Shown piece after piece: positions 25,751 to 34,478 of a stretch of 64,000 nucleotides of DNA. The notes under the pieces were generated by a model. The model saw only the letters and a list, made by a program, of their open reading frames with translations, made no database searches and had not been told where the DNA came from. Source of the stretch: an uncultured Oscillospiraceae bacterium (lineage in GTDB: Bacteria > Bacillota > Clostridia > Oscillospirales > Ruminococcaceae); contig CAKSLI010000001.1 in assembly GCA_934466475.1 (NCBI GenBank), forward strand, positions 62,001-126,000, in the 5' to 3' direction. The translations under genes and the position numbers were made by a program. Every line of letters starts with the position of its first letter. The stretch's first letter is position 1.

Positions 25751-26308
25751 ATGAGAAAGAATTTCGGAGCAAAGCCCTGGACATATCCCCAGCCGGTGTT
25801 TATAATTGCAAGCTATGCCGAGGACGGAACGCCTGACGCAATGAACGCCGCATGGGGCGGGATCAGCGATTCCACGCAGCTTTCCATGTGCCTCAGCGCG
25901 AGCCACAAGACCGTAAAGAATATCCTGAAGAAAAAGGCGTTCACGGTAAGCATGGCAGACGCCGCGCATGTTGCCGAGTGCGATTATGTGGGAATAGTTT
26001 CCGCGAACAAGGTTCCGGACAAGCTGGCAAAGGCGGGATTCCACACCACAAAGGCGGCAAACGTGGACGCCCCTGTGATCGAGGAGCTTCCGATGGCGCT
26101 GGAGTGCAGGCTTGTAAGTTATGATGAGAACACCGGCATACTTATCGGCGAGATAGTAAACGTCAGCGCAGACGAGAGCGTCCTCACCAATGGAAATATC
26201 GACCCGGCTAAGCTCCGTCCGATAACTTTCGACCCGGTGAACAACGCATACTGCGTTATCGGAGAGAAGGTAGGAAACGCATTCAGCGACGGCAAGAAGC
26301 TGATGTGA
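25751..26308 (+). CDS. Flavin reductase-like (flavoredoxin) protein
   Basis: A 185-residue FMN-binding split-barrel protein of the flavin reductase/flavoredoxin family. Typical segments are PVFIIASYAEDGTPDAMNAA near the N-terminus, the SASHKTVKNILKKKAFTVSM nucleotide-binding region, and CDYVGIVSANKVPDKLAKAG. Such proteins bind FMN and shuttle electrons. The ATG follows an AGGAGG site; the longer in-frame extension would begin in the promoter. Single gene with a MerR-type promoter and a terminator. Confidence 0.9.
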   Translation: MRKNFGAKPWTYPQPVFIIASYAEDGTPDAMNAAWGGISDSTQLSMCLSASHKTVKNILKKKAFTVSMADAAHVAECDYVGIVSANKVPDKLAKAGFHTTKAANVDAPVIEELPMALECRLVSYDENTGILIGEIVNVSADESVLTNGNIDPAKLRPITFDPVNNAYCVIGEKVGNAFSDGKKLM

Positions 26309-26334
26309 TCCATTTAACGCATATAGGTTCAATG

Positions 26335-26361
26335 AGCGCTCCGCATTGCGGAGCGCTTTTC
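26335..26361 (+). terminator. Terminator of the flavin reductase gene
   Basis: Perfect 10-bp stem AGCGCTCCGC-ATT-GCGGAGCGCT then TTTT. It ends two bases before the next promoter. Confidence 0.88.
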
Positions 26362-26362
26362 C

Positions 26363-26391
26363 TTGACATCTTTGCGGAAAGGTGATATAAT
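26363..26391 (+). promoter_or_regulatory. Promoter of the rhodanese/TtcA fusion gene
   Basis: TTGACA, 17-base spacer, TATAAT: full consensus, directly abutting the upstream terminator. Confidence 0.9.
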
Positions 26392-26437
26392 AAATCGACA
26401 TATAACGTAAAAGATGAAGTCAAGCGGAGGAATTTCA

Positions 26438-27574
26438 ATGAATGAGGAAATAACCGTTGAAGAACTGCGGGAGCTGCCGCAGGGAGAATATCTGGTCATA
26501 GACGTGCGCGACAGCGCGGCATTCGCGCTCGGACACATTGACGGCGCGGTAAATGTGGATCCTGAGAAGCTTGCTGACGCGGAGCTCCCCAGGGACAAGA
26601 CGGTAGTTGTCTGCTGCCGCAGCGGAATAATCAGCGATGAGATAGCAGAGCGGCTCCGCGGCGAGGGATATCAGGCGGCGAATCTTTCCGGAGGATATGT
26701 AAGATGGCTTGGTCAGAAGATAGCGCTCCAGAGCAGCGCTGACCGCGCCGCTGAGATAGAGCGCAGCATAACGAAGAAATTCCACAGGAGCATATTCAGC
26801 AAGTTTGCAAAGGCGATAAACGAATACGAGCTGCTGAAGCCCGGCGACAAGGTGGCGGTGTGCATTTCCGGCGGCAAGGATTCCATGCTGATGGCGAAGC
26901 TGTTTCAGGAGCTTCAGCGGCACAGGAAGTTCCCGTTCGAGCTGGTTTTCCTGGTAATGGACCCGGGTTACAGCAGCGAGAACCGCGCGATAATCGAGGC
27001 CAATGCAAGGCTTATGAATATCCCGATAACGGTATTCGAAACGGATATCTTCAATTCCGTCTACAATGTTCAGAACAATCCCTGCTACCTGTGTGCAAGG
27101 ATGCGCCGCGGACATCTCTACAACAAGGCGAAGGAGCTTGGCTGCAATAAGATAGCCCTTGGTCATCATTTTGACGATGTTATCGAAACGATACTTATGA
27201 GTGTGGTTTACGGCGGACAGGTGGAAACCATGATGCCCAAGCTGCACAGTGCGCATTTCCCGGGAATGCAGCTGATACGTCCGATGTATCTTATCCGCGA
27301 GGACGAGATAAAGCACTGGGCAAAGTACAACGACCTCAGCTTCATTCAGTGCGCATGCCGGTTCACGGATACCTGCACCACCTGCAATCCGGACGGAGCG
27401 GCGCGCTCCAAGCGGCAGGAGATAAAGCAGCTTATTGCGAAGCTGAACGAGGGAAATCCCCAGGTAGTTATGAACATCTTCCGCAGCGTTGAGAATATCA
27501 AGCTCAACAAGATAATTTCCTATAAAACACCGGACGGTGAGATACACAGCTTTCTTGACGGATATAACGATTAA
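26438..27574 (+). CDS. Rhodanese domain fused to a TtcA-like PP-loop ATPase
   Basis: A 378-residue two-domain protein. Residues 1-100 form a rhodanese domain with the active-site loop CCRSGI (catalytic Cys-x-x-x). Residues 130-378 form a TtcA/TilS-type PP-loop ATPase: CISGGKDSMLM, CYLCARMRRGHLY (CxxC) and a late CxCRFTDTCTTC cluster. TtcA thiolates cytidine 32 in tRNA using an Fe-S cluster. The fusion suggests that persulfide sulfur is handed from the rhodanese to the ATPase domain (inference). GCGGAGGAA precedes the ATG. A different sulfur-transfer target is possible. Confidence 0.9.
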   Translation: MNEEITVEELRELPQGEYLVIDVRDSAAFALGHIDGAVNVDPEKLADAELPRDKTVVVCCRSGIISDEIAERLRGEGYQAANLSGGYVRWLGQKIALQSSADRAAEIERSITKKFHRSIFSKFAKAINEYELLKPGDKVAVCISGGKDSMLMAKLFQELQRHRKFPFELVFLVMDPGYSSENRAIIEANARLMNIPITVFETDIFNSVYNVQNNPCYLCARMRRGHLYNKAKELGCNKIALGHHFDDVIETILMSVVYGGQVETMMPKLHSAHFPGMQLIRPMYLIREDEIKHWAKYNDLSFIQCACRFTDTCTTCNPDGAARSKRQEIKQLIAKLNEGNPQVVMNIFRSVENIKLNKIISYKTPDGEIHSFLDGYND

Positions 27575-27608
27575 AAAATGGCTCTGCAATTTTGCAGAGC
27601 CATTTTTG
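27573..27608. terminator. Bidirectional terminator between convergent genes
   Basis: AAAAAATGGCTCTGCAA / TTGCAGAGCCATTTTTG hairpin with T-runs in both directions, between the TtcA-like gene and the 951-residue zinc-ribbon gene. Confidence 0.9.
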
Positions 27609-27625
27609 TTTGTGTCTTCGTGCGA

Positions 27626-30481
27626 TCAGAGCGCCTTGTTGATAGCGCTGATATCGCTGTTTGCGGACTTGATCTCAGCTGCGGAATCTGACTTGAAACC
27701 GGACAGGCTGTTCTCGTTTGCGAGGGTGAATACGCCGAGAAGGTTCTCGAGGTCGTTAGCCGTGGAGGACAGCGCGGATTTTGCAGAGGTGTATTCAGAG
27801 GGCGCGCCGCTGCTGAGCAGGTTATAGTAGCTTATGGTGATCTGGTAATACCCTGCCGCATTCATTATGCTGGAGGTGTTGTCGTTGTAGACTGTGCCGA
27901 GCACCTTATCGGTGAAAGAACCGCTCTTCAGCTTTTCCGCCGCAGATTTTACGGTGGAGAACTTGGAAACAGCGTTGCTTGCCGCGGAGGACGCGTCTGT
28001 CATTATCTCGGCATAGGTGCGGGACTTGTCAGCAGCGGTCTGGTTCTCGGTCTGGAGCTTGGAGAAGCTGAAACTGCTCTTTACTGCGCTGTTGAAGCTG
28101 CCGAGCTTGGTGGATTCCTTCGAGGAATAGCTGTCGTAGCCGTCCGCTGACGTGGTGACATAGGTATAATATTCTGTGTAGATGTCGTACAGCTTTCCGA
28201 GGCTCTGATAAGCCGTGTTGAACTGTGCGGAAGCAGGCTCGGCATTCTTATAGAGATTTGCGACATTGCTCTTTCCGCTGGCAAGGGTCTTGGTCATTCC
28301 GCTGGTGTAATAGGAACGCGTCTTGCCCTCGTCTATTGCGCTCAGCGTAGCCTGAGAATAGAGGTGGAGCTTTCCGACCTCTGCGGATATTGCCTCAAAA
28401 GCGTCCAGCATCTTTGCGCGCTGCTTATCCTCAGTGGAAACGGTAGCAGTGGGCTTTGAAGCCGCCGGAGCCGCAGTGGTGGAGGGCTTCATGGAGGTCG
28501 TGGGTCTTGTGGTAGCCTGACTTGATGTGGCTGCGGGTCTGGTGGAGCTTGCAGGTCTGGAAGTGTCGGGCTTTGTTGTAGGTTTGGAAGTTACCGCAGC
28601 AGGTCTGCTTGTTTCATTGTCGGAAGTGTCAGGCGCAGATGCGTCTGGTGCACTTGTGCCGGATTCGTTTCCGCCGGACGGTGCTTCGCTCTCAGGAGCG
28701 GATACATCAGCGGTTGCCGCCGGTGCGGAGGAATCCTCTGTTGCGGCGGAAGGCTCCGGCTCGCTCTGCTCGGACGTTACAGGAACGACCGGGTTTACGC
28801 CATTGTCAGGCGCTGAGGTAGCGGGTGTGTCCGCGGACGTATCAGGAGTGCTGTTGAACGTCACGGAATTGCCGCTGTTTATCATGTTGTCATCGGATTT
28901 GTTATTGCTTACTGCCGTTGTAACTATAAGTACTATTGCTCCGACAACGACAACCGCCGCGCCGATTATCGCAGGAATTGAGATCACGCCGAACAGCTTG
29001 AACGGTTCCTTTTCGGGCTTGTTGTGCGGCTTGACGTTCCACTTGTTGGGAGAGCCGCAGTTCTTGCAGACTGCTTCATTCTCGTACATATCCTGACCGC
29101 AGTTGCGGCAGTATATCAGCTTGCCGAGGTCTGCATTATCGTCAGATGAAGTCTCAGCGGCAGGTTCTGGAGAGGGTGCCGGGCGGTTTAAGCCGATAGG
29201 CTCAGACGGCTCGGTGTAAACGGGCGTTTCCTCCACAGGAGCGGGTGTCTCGGGTTCGGAACTGCCGTAAGGCGAGGTAGAGAGCGGCGGGTCAAAGGAA
29301 GCCGCAGGCTCACTGCCATAAGGAGAAGTCGAGAGCTCAGGCTCGGTGTAAACGGGAGTTTCCTCCGCAGGAGCGGGGGTCTCGGGTTCGGAGCTGCCGT
29401 AAGGCGAGGTAGAGAGCGGCGGGTCAAAGGAAGCCGCAGGCTCACTGCCGTAGGGAGAAGTCGAGAGCTCGGGCTCGGTGTAAACGGGAGTTTCCTCCGC
29501 AGGAGCGGGGGTCTCAGGCTCAGAGCTGCCGTAAGGCGAAGTGGAGAGCGGCGGGTCAAAGGAAGCCGCAGGCTCACTGCCATAAGGAGAAGTCGAGAGC
29601 TCAGGCTCGGTGTAAACGGGCGTTTCCTCCACAGGAGCGGGGGTCTCAGGCTCGGTATAAGCAGGAGTCTCCTCTGAAGGCGCAGTGTAAACAGGCTCCG
29701 GTTCAGAAGAAATCGGCGCTTCGGTTATAGGCGAAAATGCGGGGGCGTCAATGTCAATGTCATCCAGGTGGTGTTCTAGGTCAATGGGAGTGTCAGGTTC
29801 GCTCATTTCACAGCCGTTAATTACAGGAAGTCCGGATTCAGAAAGGAACTGTGTTTCGGGCATTCCTGCGTCCATTGAGAAGTCCTCAACGCGGCGTGAG
29901 AAAGGCTGCGGTTCAACTGCGGCGGGAGCAGGAGCAGGCTCCGGCTCCGGTTCGCGGACGGGTGCGCTTATTGCCGGCATATCGCTGGCTGTCGCGTTGA
30001 GGTTCGCAAACTGCTGGTTGAGGGCTTCTATCTCGCTGTTGAGGTTTCCGCCGCCGAATGTATCAGCAGTGTTGTAGTCGTTGGTATCATAGGATATACT
30101 GCCGCCGTCAAATCCGCTGTTGTTTACAAAGCTGTCGATCTGCGCGATGTCGTTGTCGGACATTCCGCTGAAGTCTCCGCCGCCTATTGGCTCGGTGTTG
30201 ACCAGCGGTACGGAGCCGGTATTTCCGCCGAGCTTCATGCCGCATTTTTCGCAGTATTCAGTTGATTTCTGCATGCGCATTCCACAGGTCGGGCAGAATA
30301 CAAGCGTACCCTCTTCGCTGTTCGGCTTGATGCCGGGCATTTCTTCGCTTGGAGCGGGCTGTGCTGTCTCAACGGCTTCAGGCGCTTCGTCCTCGGACTG
30401 TTCCGGCGGAACAGGTGTGCCGCATTCCATGCAGAACTGGTAGCCGCGGATGAGCTTCTTGCCGCAGTTTTCACAATACAT
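27626..30481 (-). CDS. Large zinc-ribbon membrane protein with 44-residue repeats
   Basis: A 951-residue protein starting MYCENCGKKLIRGYQFCMEC. Two zinc ribbons lie in the first 100 residues (CENC…CMEC, CPTC…CEKC). A long Pro/Glu/Thr/Ser-rich region follows, with about 3.3 copies of a 44-residue repeat (EETPVYTEPELSTSPYGS…FDPPLSTSPYGSS). A third ribbon (CRNC…CKNC) and one transmembrane segment (IPAIIGAAVVVVGAIVLIV) come next, then a second Ser/Thr/Pro region and a helical C-terminal domain. Zinc-ribbon/TM/extracellular layouts are common in Clostridia but the function is unknown; a membrane sensor or wall-spanning protein is plausible. GGGAGGTTAAC precedes the ATG. Confidence 0.85.
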   Translation of the reverse strand: MYCENCGKKLIRGYQFCMECGTPVPPEQSEDEAPEAVETAQPAPSEEMPGIKPNSEEGTLVFCPTCGMRMQKSTEYCEKCGMKLGGNTGSVPLVNTEPIGGGDFSGMSDNDIAQIDSFVNNSGFDGGSISYDTNDYNTADTFGGGNLNSEIEALNQQFANLNATASDMPAISAPVREPEPEPAPAPAAVEPQPFSRRVEDFSMDAGMPETQFLSESGLPVINGCEMSEPDTPIDLEHHLDDIDIDAPAFSPITEAPISSEPEPVYTAPSEETPAYTEPETPAPVEETPVYTEPELSTSPYGSEPAASFDPPLSTSPYGSSEPETPAPAEETPVYTEPELSTSPYGSEPAASFDPPLSTSPYGSSEPETPAPAEETPVYTEPELSTSPYGSEPAASFDPPLSTSPYGSSEPETPAPVEETPVYTEPSEPIGLNRPAPSPEPAAETSSDDNADLGKLIYCRNCGQDMYENEAVCKNCGSPNKWNVKPHNKPEKEPFKLFGVISIPAIIGAAVVVVGAIVLIVTTAVSNNKSDDNMINSGNSVTFNSTPDTSADTPATSAPDNGVNPVVPVTSEQSEPEPSAATEDSSAPAATADVSAPESEAPSGGNESGTSAPDASAPDTSDNETSRPAAVTSKPTTKPDTSRPASSTRPAATSSQATTRPTTSMKPSTTAAPAASKPTATVSTEDKQRAKMLDAFEAISAEVGKLHLYSQATLSAIDEGKTRSYYTSGMTKTLASGKSNVANLYKNAEPASAQFNTAYQSLGKLYDIYTEYYTYVTTSADGYDSYSSKESTKLGSFNSAVKSSFSFSKLQTENQTAADKSRTYAEIMTDASSAASNAVSKFSTVKSAAEKLKSGSFTDKVLGTVYNDNTSSIMNAAGYYQITISYYNLLSSGAPSEYTSAKSALSSTANDLENLLGVFTLANENSLSGFKSDSAAEIKSANSDISAINKAL
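29217..29652 (-). repeat. 132-bp tandem repeats inside the zinc-ribbon gene
   Basis: The segment CGGG(A/C)GTTTCCTCC recurs at 29221, 29353, 29485 and 29617, exactly 132 bp apart. Each 132-bp unit encodes 44 residues. The copies are nearly identical at the DNA level, including third positions, so they expanded recently or are homogenised. Copy number is likely variable between strains. Confidence 0.93.
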
Positions 30482-30556
30482 CAAAGTAGTTAACCTCCCG
30501 GATGGACATTTATTATCAAGTCTGACTCTTCGTATCAAACAGAATAATCCAAATTA

Positions 30557-30585
30557 AGTATACTATATTGTATAAAAAAAGTCAA
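30557..30585 (-). promoter_or_regulatory. Promoter of the zinc-ribbon gene
   Basis: On the minus strand TTGACT (30585-30580), 17-base spacer, TATACT (30562-30557). Confidence 0.8.
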
Positions 30586-30685
30586 CTTACTTCACAGAAG
30601 ATTGGTAAAATAAAATAATACAACCTCCCGCTTTTTGTGCATAATCCTACATGATAATATTGTGGTTGAAATTCATCAAGTGTAT

Positions 30686-30718
30686 AAAAGCGGCGCTGCA
30701 TTTTGCAGCGCCGCAAAA
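30686..30718 (-). terminator. Terminator of secDF
   Basis: Perfect 11-bp stem GCGGCGCTGCA / TGCAGCGCCGC with a short loop; the minus-strand side continues with TTTTATA. It lies 15-45 bases after the secDF stop. Confidence 0.9.
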
Positions 30719-30732
30719 GCTGTTTACAGAAA

Positions 30733-33093
30733 TCAGGCGTTCTTCTTGCCTCTTTCCTGTGCCCAGATCCACAGCGGACCAGCCAGGCAAACGGAGGAGT
30801 AGAAGCCGACCAGCATACCGATAGCAAGCGGTATGGAGAAGCTGAGTATCGAGGTCACGCCCATGAGAGCGCACACGATAGAAACGGAAGCCATCGCAGC
30901 AACTGTTGTGGCTGTTGTGATGATAGAGCGCGGCAGCGTCTGGTTTATGGACAGATTTACGAGCTGTGCGTCCGTAAGCTTCTTGCCGTACTTGGCGCGG
31001 TTTTCACGCAGACGGTCGTAGATGATAATGGTGTTGTTTATGGAATAACCAAGCAGCGTCAGGATAACCGCCATAAAGTTGGAATCCAGCGACATTCTGC
31101 CGAATACGAACACCGCGTAGGTTATCGCAACATCGTGCAGCAGGCAGATAATGGCGATAACGCCGGCTTTCCAGCCGCCTATCTTCTGGAATCTGAACGC
31201 GATGTAGACCGTCAGCAGGATAAATGCAGCGCCAACTGCGATAAGACAGGAGATAAGGAACGAAGTACCGGAGGTTGCGCTTACATTTGTGGTGTCGATG
31301 TTCTGAACATCCTTTTCAGGAAGTGCATTCTCAACGGCATCGTTGATCTCGTTGAGCTTGTCATCGTCCATCTTCTCGTCAGCGGCAAAGGAAACAACCA
31401 TTGTGTTGAGGCCGCCTGTGAAGCTGGTACCTGTCGTGATGCTGACCTCGGGGACGTCTCCCAGCGCCGCGATAGCGGATTTGGTAGTTGCGATGTCGGC
31501 ATCAGTCATCTCGCCGGAATAGCTGTAAGTGAGCATTGAGCCGCCCTTAAAGCGGATATCTACCTTTACGCCGAAAACAAAAGTGCAGATGAAAGTCAGC
31601 ACGATAACGGCAGCAGAGATAATGCAGAAAACCTTTCTCTTGGAAACAAAATCAATGCCGAATTCCGTAGGAACTGCGGGACCCTTTGAGTCAGCCTCAA
31701 CGGCAGCTGCGGTATTCTTCTCGCCGCCATAGAACCACGGCTTTCTGAATACCCTGAACTTGGAGAGCGAAGTCGTCATCATTCTGGTTGCCCAGCATGC
31801 CATGATGAAGTTCATGATAACGCCGACAAGCAGGGTGAATCCGAATGAGTAGATAGTTCCGTCAGTGGAAGCGCCGAACCATGTGCCGAATACCAGCATA
31901 AGGATAACGGCAACTATGATTACGGTGAGGTTAGAGTCGAGTACAGCCGTGAAGCCGCGGGAGAAGCCGTTCTTGATAGCGCCGTCAATGGTTCTGCCGG
32001 CCTTGAGCTCTTCGCGGATTCTCTCTGCTGAAAGAACGTTAGCGTCAACGCCCATTCCTATCGAGAGGATAATACCTGCGATACCGGGTATCGTGAGCGT
32101 GCTGCTCGCGTTGAATCCGAAGAATCCGGTAACAGCCGCGAACATACCTGCAACCTGACCTGCGAGCGCGATTACTGCGACAACGCCGGGCAGACGGTAG
32201 TAGCCGATCATGAATATTGCGATAACGATGAACGCGATAACGCCTGCAATGCCCATTGCGTCACGCGCGCCTGTGCCGAGGATAGGAGAAATTGTGGAGA
32301 GGTTCTTTACCTCCAGCTTGAACGGAAGAGAACCGCCGTTTATCATATCGGCGAGCTTCTTTGCGTCAGTGTAGCCGTTTTCGCCGGTGAAGCTGCCGGA
32401 GATGGAAGCCTGTCCGTCTGAGATGACCGCGCTTACGGAGGGAGCGCTTATCTGCTCATCGTCCATCCAGATGGAGATGCGGGAGCCGTTCTCCTTTGCC
32501 CTGGTGGTGGCCTCCTTGAAAGCCTCCTTGCCGCTGTCGTTAAGGGAGAGGTGAACAACGTAGCTCTGGGACAGCGTGCTTTCAGTGTCCATGCCTACCT
32601 GTGCGTTTGCAACATCCTTACCGGTGAGCACGAGCTCGAGGTCCTCGTAGGTCTGACCGTCCTGGAGATCCCCGCTGTAACCCATACGGAAGCTCAGCAT
32701 TGCGGTAGCGCCGATCTCCTTGACTGCCTGCTCGGGATCGAAGCTGGTGTCGTCAGCCTGCCACGGGAAGCGCACGATTATGTTGTTCGCGCCGAAATCC
32801 TCGTAGATCTCATAGTCGTTTATGTTCTGGCTGATAAGACGTGTTTCGATGATAGATCTTGCCGCGTCCAGGTCATCGCTGGAAATTGCGTCCGTATAGT
32901 CGTCCGGAGCGCCGAAAGTGACGTTTACGCCGCCGCGGATATCAATGCCCCATCTTATGTCGTCAATGCCTGCGATGATCGTTGTTTCGTTATCGCCGTA
33001 GCGGGTGCTGATACCCAGCGTGGAGAGAAGCGAAAATGCGATTATCAGGGCGGCAACAACGAAGAACACGGGTCTTCCTATCTTTTTCTTCAA
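30733..33093 (-). CDS. secDF: Fused protein translocase subunit SecDF
   Basis: A 786-residue RND-type protein joining SecD and SecF. N-terminal TM helix, then IDIRGGVNVTFGAP (usual DLRGG-type motif), the P1 region, TM helices 2-6 with IPGIAGIILSIGMGVDANVL (D1/D4/D5 region), a linker, then the SecF half (VDIRFKGGSMLTYSY, LLGYSINNTIIIYDRLREN). SecDF uses the proton gradient to pull exported proteins out of SecYEG. The start is TTG with GGAGTGAG before it. yajC is not adjacent. Confidence 0.96.
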   Translation of the reverse strand: MKKKIGRPVFFVVAALIIAFSLLSTLGISTRYGDNETTIIAGIDDIRWGIDIRGGVNVTFGAPDDYTDAISSDDLDAARSIIETRLISQNINDYEIYEDFGANNIIVRFPWQADDTSFDPEQAVKEIGATAMLSFRMGYSGDLQDGQTYEDLELVLTGKDVANAQVGMDTESTLSQSYVVHLSLNDSGKEAFKEATTRAKENGSRISIWMDDEQISAPSVSAVISDGQASISGSFTGENGYTDAKKLADMINGGSLPFKLEVKNLSTISPILGTGARDAMGIAGVIAFIVIAIFMIGYYRLPGVVAVIALAGQVAGMFAAVTGFFGFNASSTLTIPGIAGIILSIGMGVDANVLSAERIREELKAGRTIDGAIKNGFSRGFTAVLDSNLTVIIVAVILMLVFGTWFGASTDGTIYSFGFTLLVGVIMNFIMACWATRMMTTSLSKFRVFRKPWFYGGEKNTAAAVEADSKGPAVPTEFGIDFVSKRKVFCIISAAVIVLTFICTFVFGVKVDIRFKGGSMLTYSYSGEMTDADIATTKSAIAALGDVPEVSITTGTSFTGGLNTMVVSFAADEKMDDDKLNEINDAVENALPEKDVQNIDTTNVSATSGTSFLISCLIAVGAAFILLTVYIAFRFQKIGGWKAGVIAIICLLHDVAITYAVFVFGRMSLDSNFMAVILTLLGYSINNTIIIYDRLRENRAKYGKKLTDAQLVNLSINQTLPRSIITTATTVAAMASVSIVCALMGVTSILSFSIPLAIGMLVGFYSSVCLAGPLWIWAQERGKKNA

Positions 33094-33153
33094 ATGTAGC
33101 TCACTCCATTTCGTGTTAACGGCATACTGCCGTAATTATAATCATACCATTCT

Positions 33154-33182
33154 ATTATAATATAAAAAGCGGGATTAGTCAA
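33154..33182 (-). promoter_or_regulatory. Promoter of secDF
   Basis: On the minus strand TTGACT (33182-33177), 17-base spacer, TATAAT (33159-33154). The -35 lies in the loop of the upstream gene's terminator and the terminator T-run lies in the promoter spacer. Confidence 0.85.
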
Positions 33183-33196
33183 TAGCTAAATCCCGC
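33161..33196 (-). terminator. Terminator of the 200-residue membrane protein gene
   Basis: On the minus strand GCGGGATT-12-base loop-AATCCCGC followed by TTTTTATA. It overlaps the secDF promoter. Confidence 0.85.
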
Positions 33197-33222
33197 CGGA
33201 GGGAAATTTTTTCAGCAGACCC

Positions 33223-33825
33223 TCATTTATATATCAGCTTGTCGGTGTTGAATTTGTCCGTATATCCGATGTACCAGCCGAGCTGGGTAACGGCTGGGAT
33301 AATGGCGTAGTACAGTATCATCAGCGCCGGGAACAGCGGAGACATTATGTCTATCTGCCGGAAATCCGTTGCGACCCACGCCTTGTCGGCAAGCTCCGGC
33401 ATGGGCACGAATGTCTGTATGAACGGGTATGCGCTGCCGCTTACAAACCGGTACACGAAAAACGTATCCGCCTGTGGAAAGAACAGCTTGTTAAGCAGCA
33501 GGACTACCGACGGCAGCGCCGCTATCGCAAACATTATAAGCCCCAGCCATATCCAGCGGTGTGGCAGCGGGGATTCAACGCGGTGATTCCTGACGAGGCT
33601 GCGTTCCCTTGCCCCGTCCTTCCATGCTACGGTGAACATCAGCATGAAGAATATGAGGGTGCCGCAGAGTATCGCCAGAATGTTGAAAACTACGTCCGAG
33701 CCGTAAAAATCAAGATTCGTTGCGAACATCGTCAGCGCCATAGTCATAAACAGGCATAGGAAATTTCCGAGCACGATATATCCGAAGCCCTGAAGAAGCA
33801 GATTATAGAATGGCTTGCGTTTCAT
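33223..33825 (-). CDS. Membrane protein of unknown function, four or more helices
   Basis: A 200-residue protein starting MKRKPFYNLLLQGFGYIVLG, with hydrophobic segments at about residues 12-35, 45-66, 92-112 and 165-185. The loop after helix 2 is basic (KDGARERSLVRNHR). AAAGGAATCC precedes the ATG. Single gene, divergent from the helical protein at 33932. I do not recognise a family. Confidence 0.75.
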   Translation of the reverse strand: MKRKPFYNLLLQGFGYIVLGNFLCLFMTMALTMFATNLDFYGSDVVFNILAILCGTLIFFMLMFTVAWKDGARERSLVRNHRVESPLPHRWIWLGLIMFAIAALPSVVLLLNKLFFPQADTFFVYRFVSGSAYPFIQTFVPMPELADKAWVATDFRQIDIMSPLFPALMILYYAIIPAVTQLGWYIGYTDKFNTDKLIYK

Positions 33826-33931
33826 TTGGATTCCTTTCAGAAAATTCCTTGTGTAATTCCGGAAAGATGTGAGATACTATTCCCGAAAGAAAACCGGGCG
33901 ACCGGGGCACACAGGAATCGAGGTATTTATT

Positions 33932-34375
33932 ATGAGCAGTTTCAAGAACAGGCAGAGCGCCGAGATACTCGGCAGCGTATACAGGAATGCGGAAATGGCA
34001 TACGAGGCCTCAGGGGACGTGCTGAAGCGCTGTCCTAACCGCAGCCTTGCGGGAGAGATCTCCGCGCAGCGCGACCGCTACCGTGATGTTGCGGCGCAGG
34101 CGAGGACCGAGATAGTCCGCCGCGGAGGCGTGCCGCGCCCCTACCCTGCCTATGCAAAGATCATGTCGAAAATGGGCATAGCGATGAAAACCGCAAACAG
34201 CCGCAGCAGCAAGACGATAGCTTCCCTGATGATAAGGGGCACCACAATGGGCATAATTGATATGCAGCACTCGGTGAATTCCTCGCATGGGGCGGAAAGC
34301 AGGGTGCGCACGGACGCCGAGAAGCTCCTTGAGCGCGAGCAGGACTTCTGCGACCACCTGAAAGGCTACCTGTGA
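33932..34375 (+). CDS. Helical protein of unknown function
   Basis: A 147-residue soluble, largely alpha-helical protein starting MSSFKNRQSAEILGSVYRNA. Its charged and alanine-rich helices resemble four-helix-bundle proteins of the DUF2383/ferritin-like kind, but no metal-binding ExxH pattern is clear. Start chosen at the ATG after GAGGT. A weak TTGTGT-N18-GATACT promoter is at about 33849-33878. No close neighbours on the same strand. Confidence 0.65.
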   Translation: MSSFKNRQSAEILGSVYRNAEMAYEASGDVLKRCPNRSLAGEISAQRDRYRDVAAQARTEIVRRGGVPRPYPAYAKIMSKMGIAMKTANSRSSKTIASLMIRGTTMGIIDMQHSVNSSHGAESRVRTDAEKLLEREQDFCDHLKGYL

Positions 34376-34478
34376 ACGGCGTTTCGACATACCAGGAGAA
34401 TATCCCCTGCGATGTGGAGGCTGAGCGCCGCCGCGGCAGGGAGCCGGAACGGCGCTCACCGGTCAGCGGGAGGGGCGG

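Noticed and set aside
29217..29652. CRISPR-like array
   Set aside because: The 132-bp repeats are contiguous, in frame and coding; there are no spacers or cas genes.
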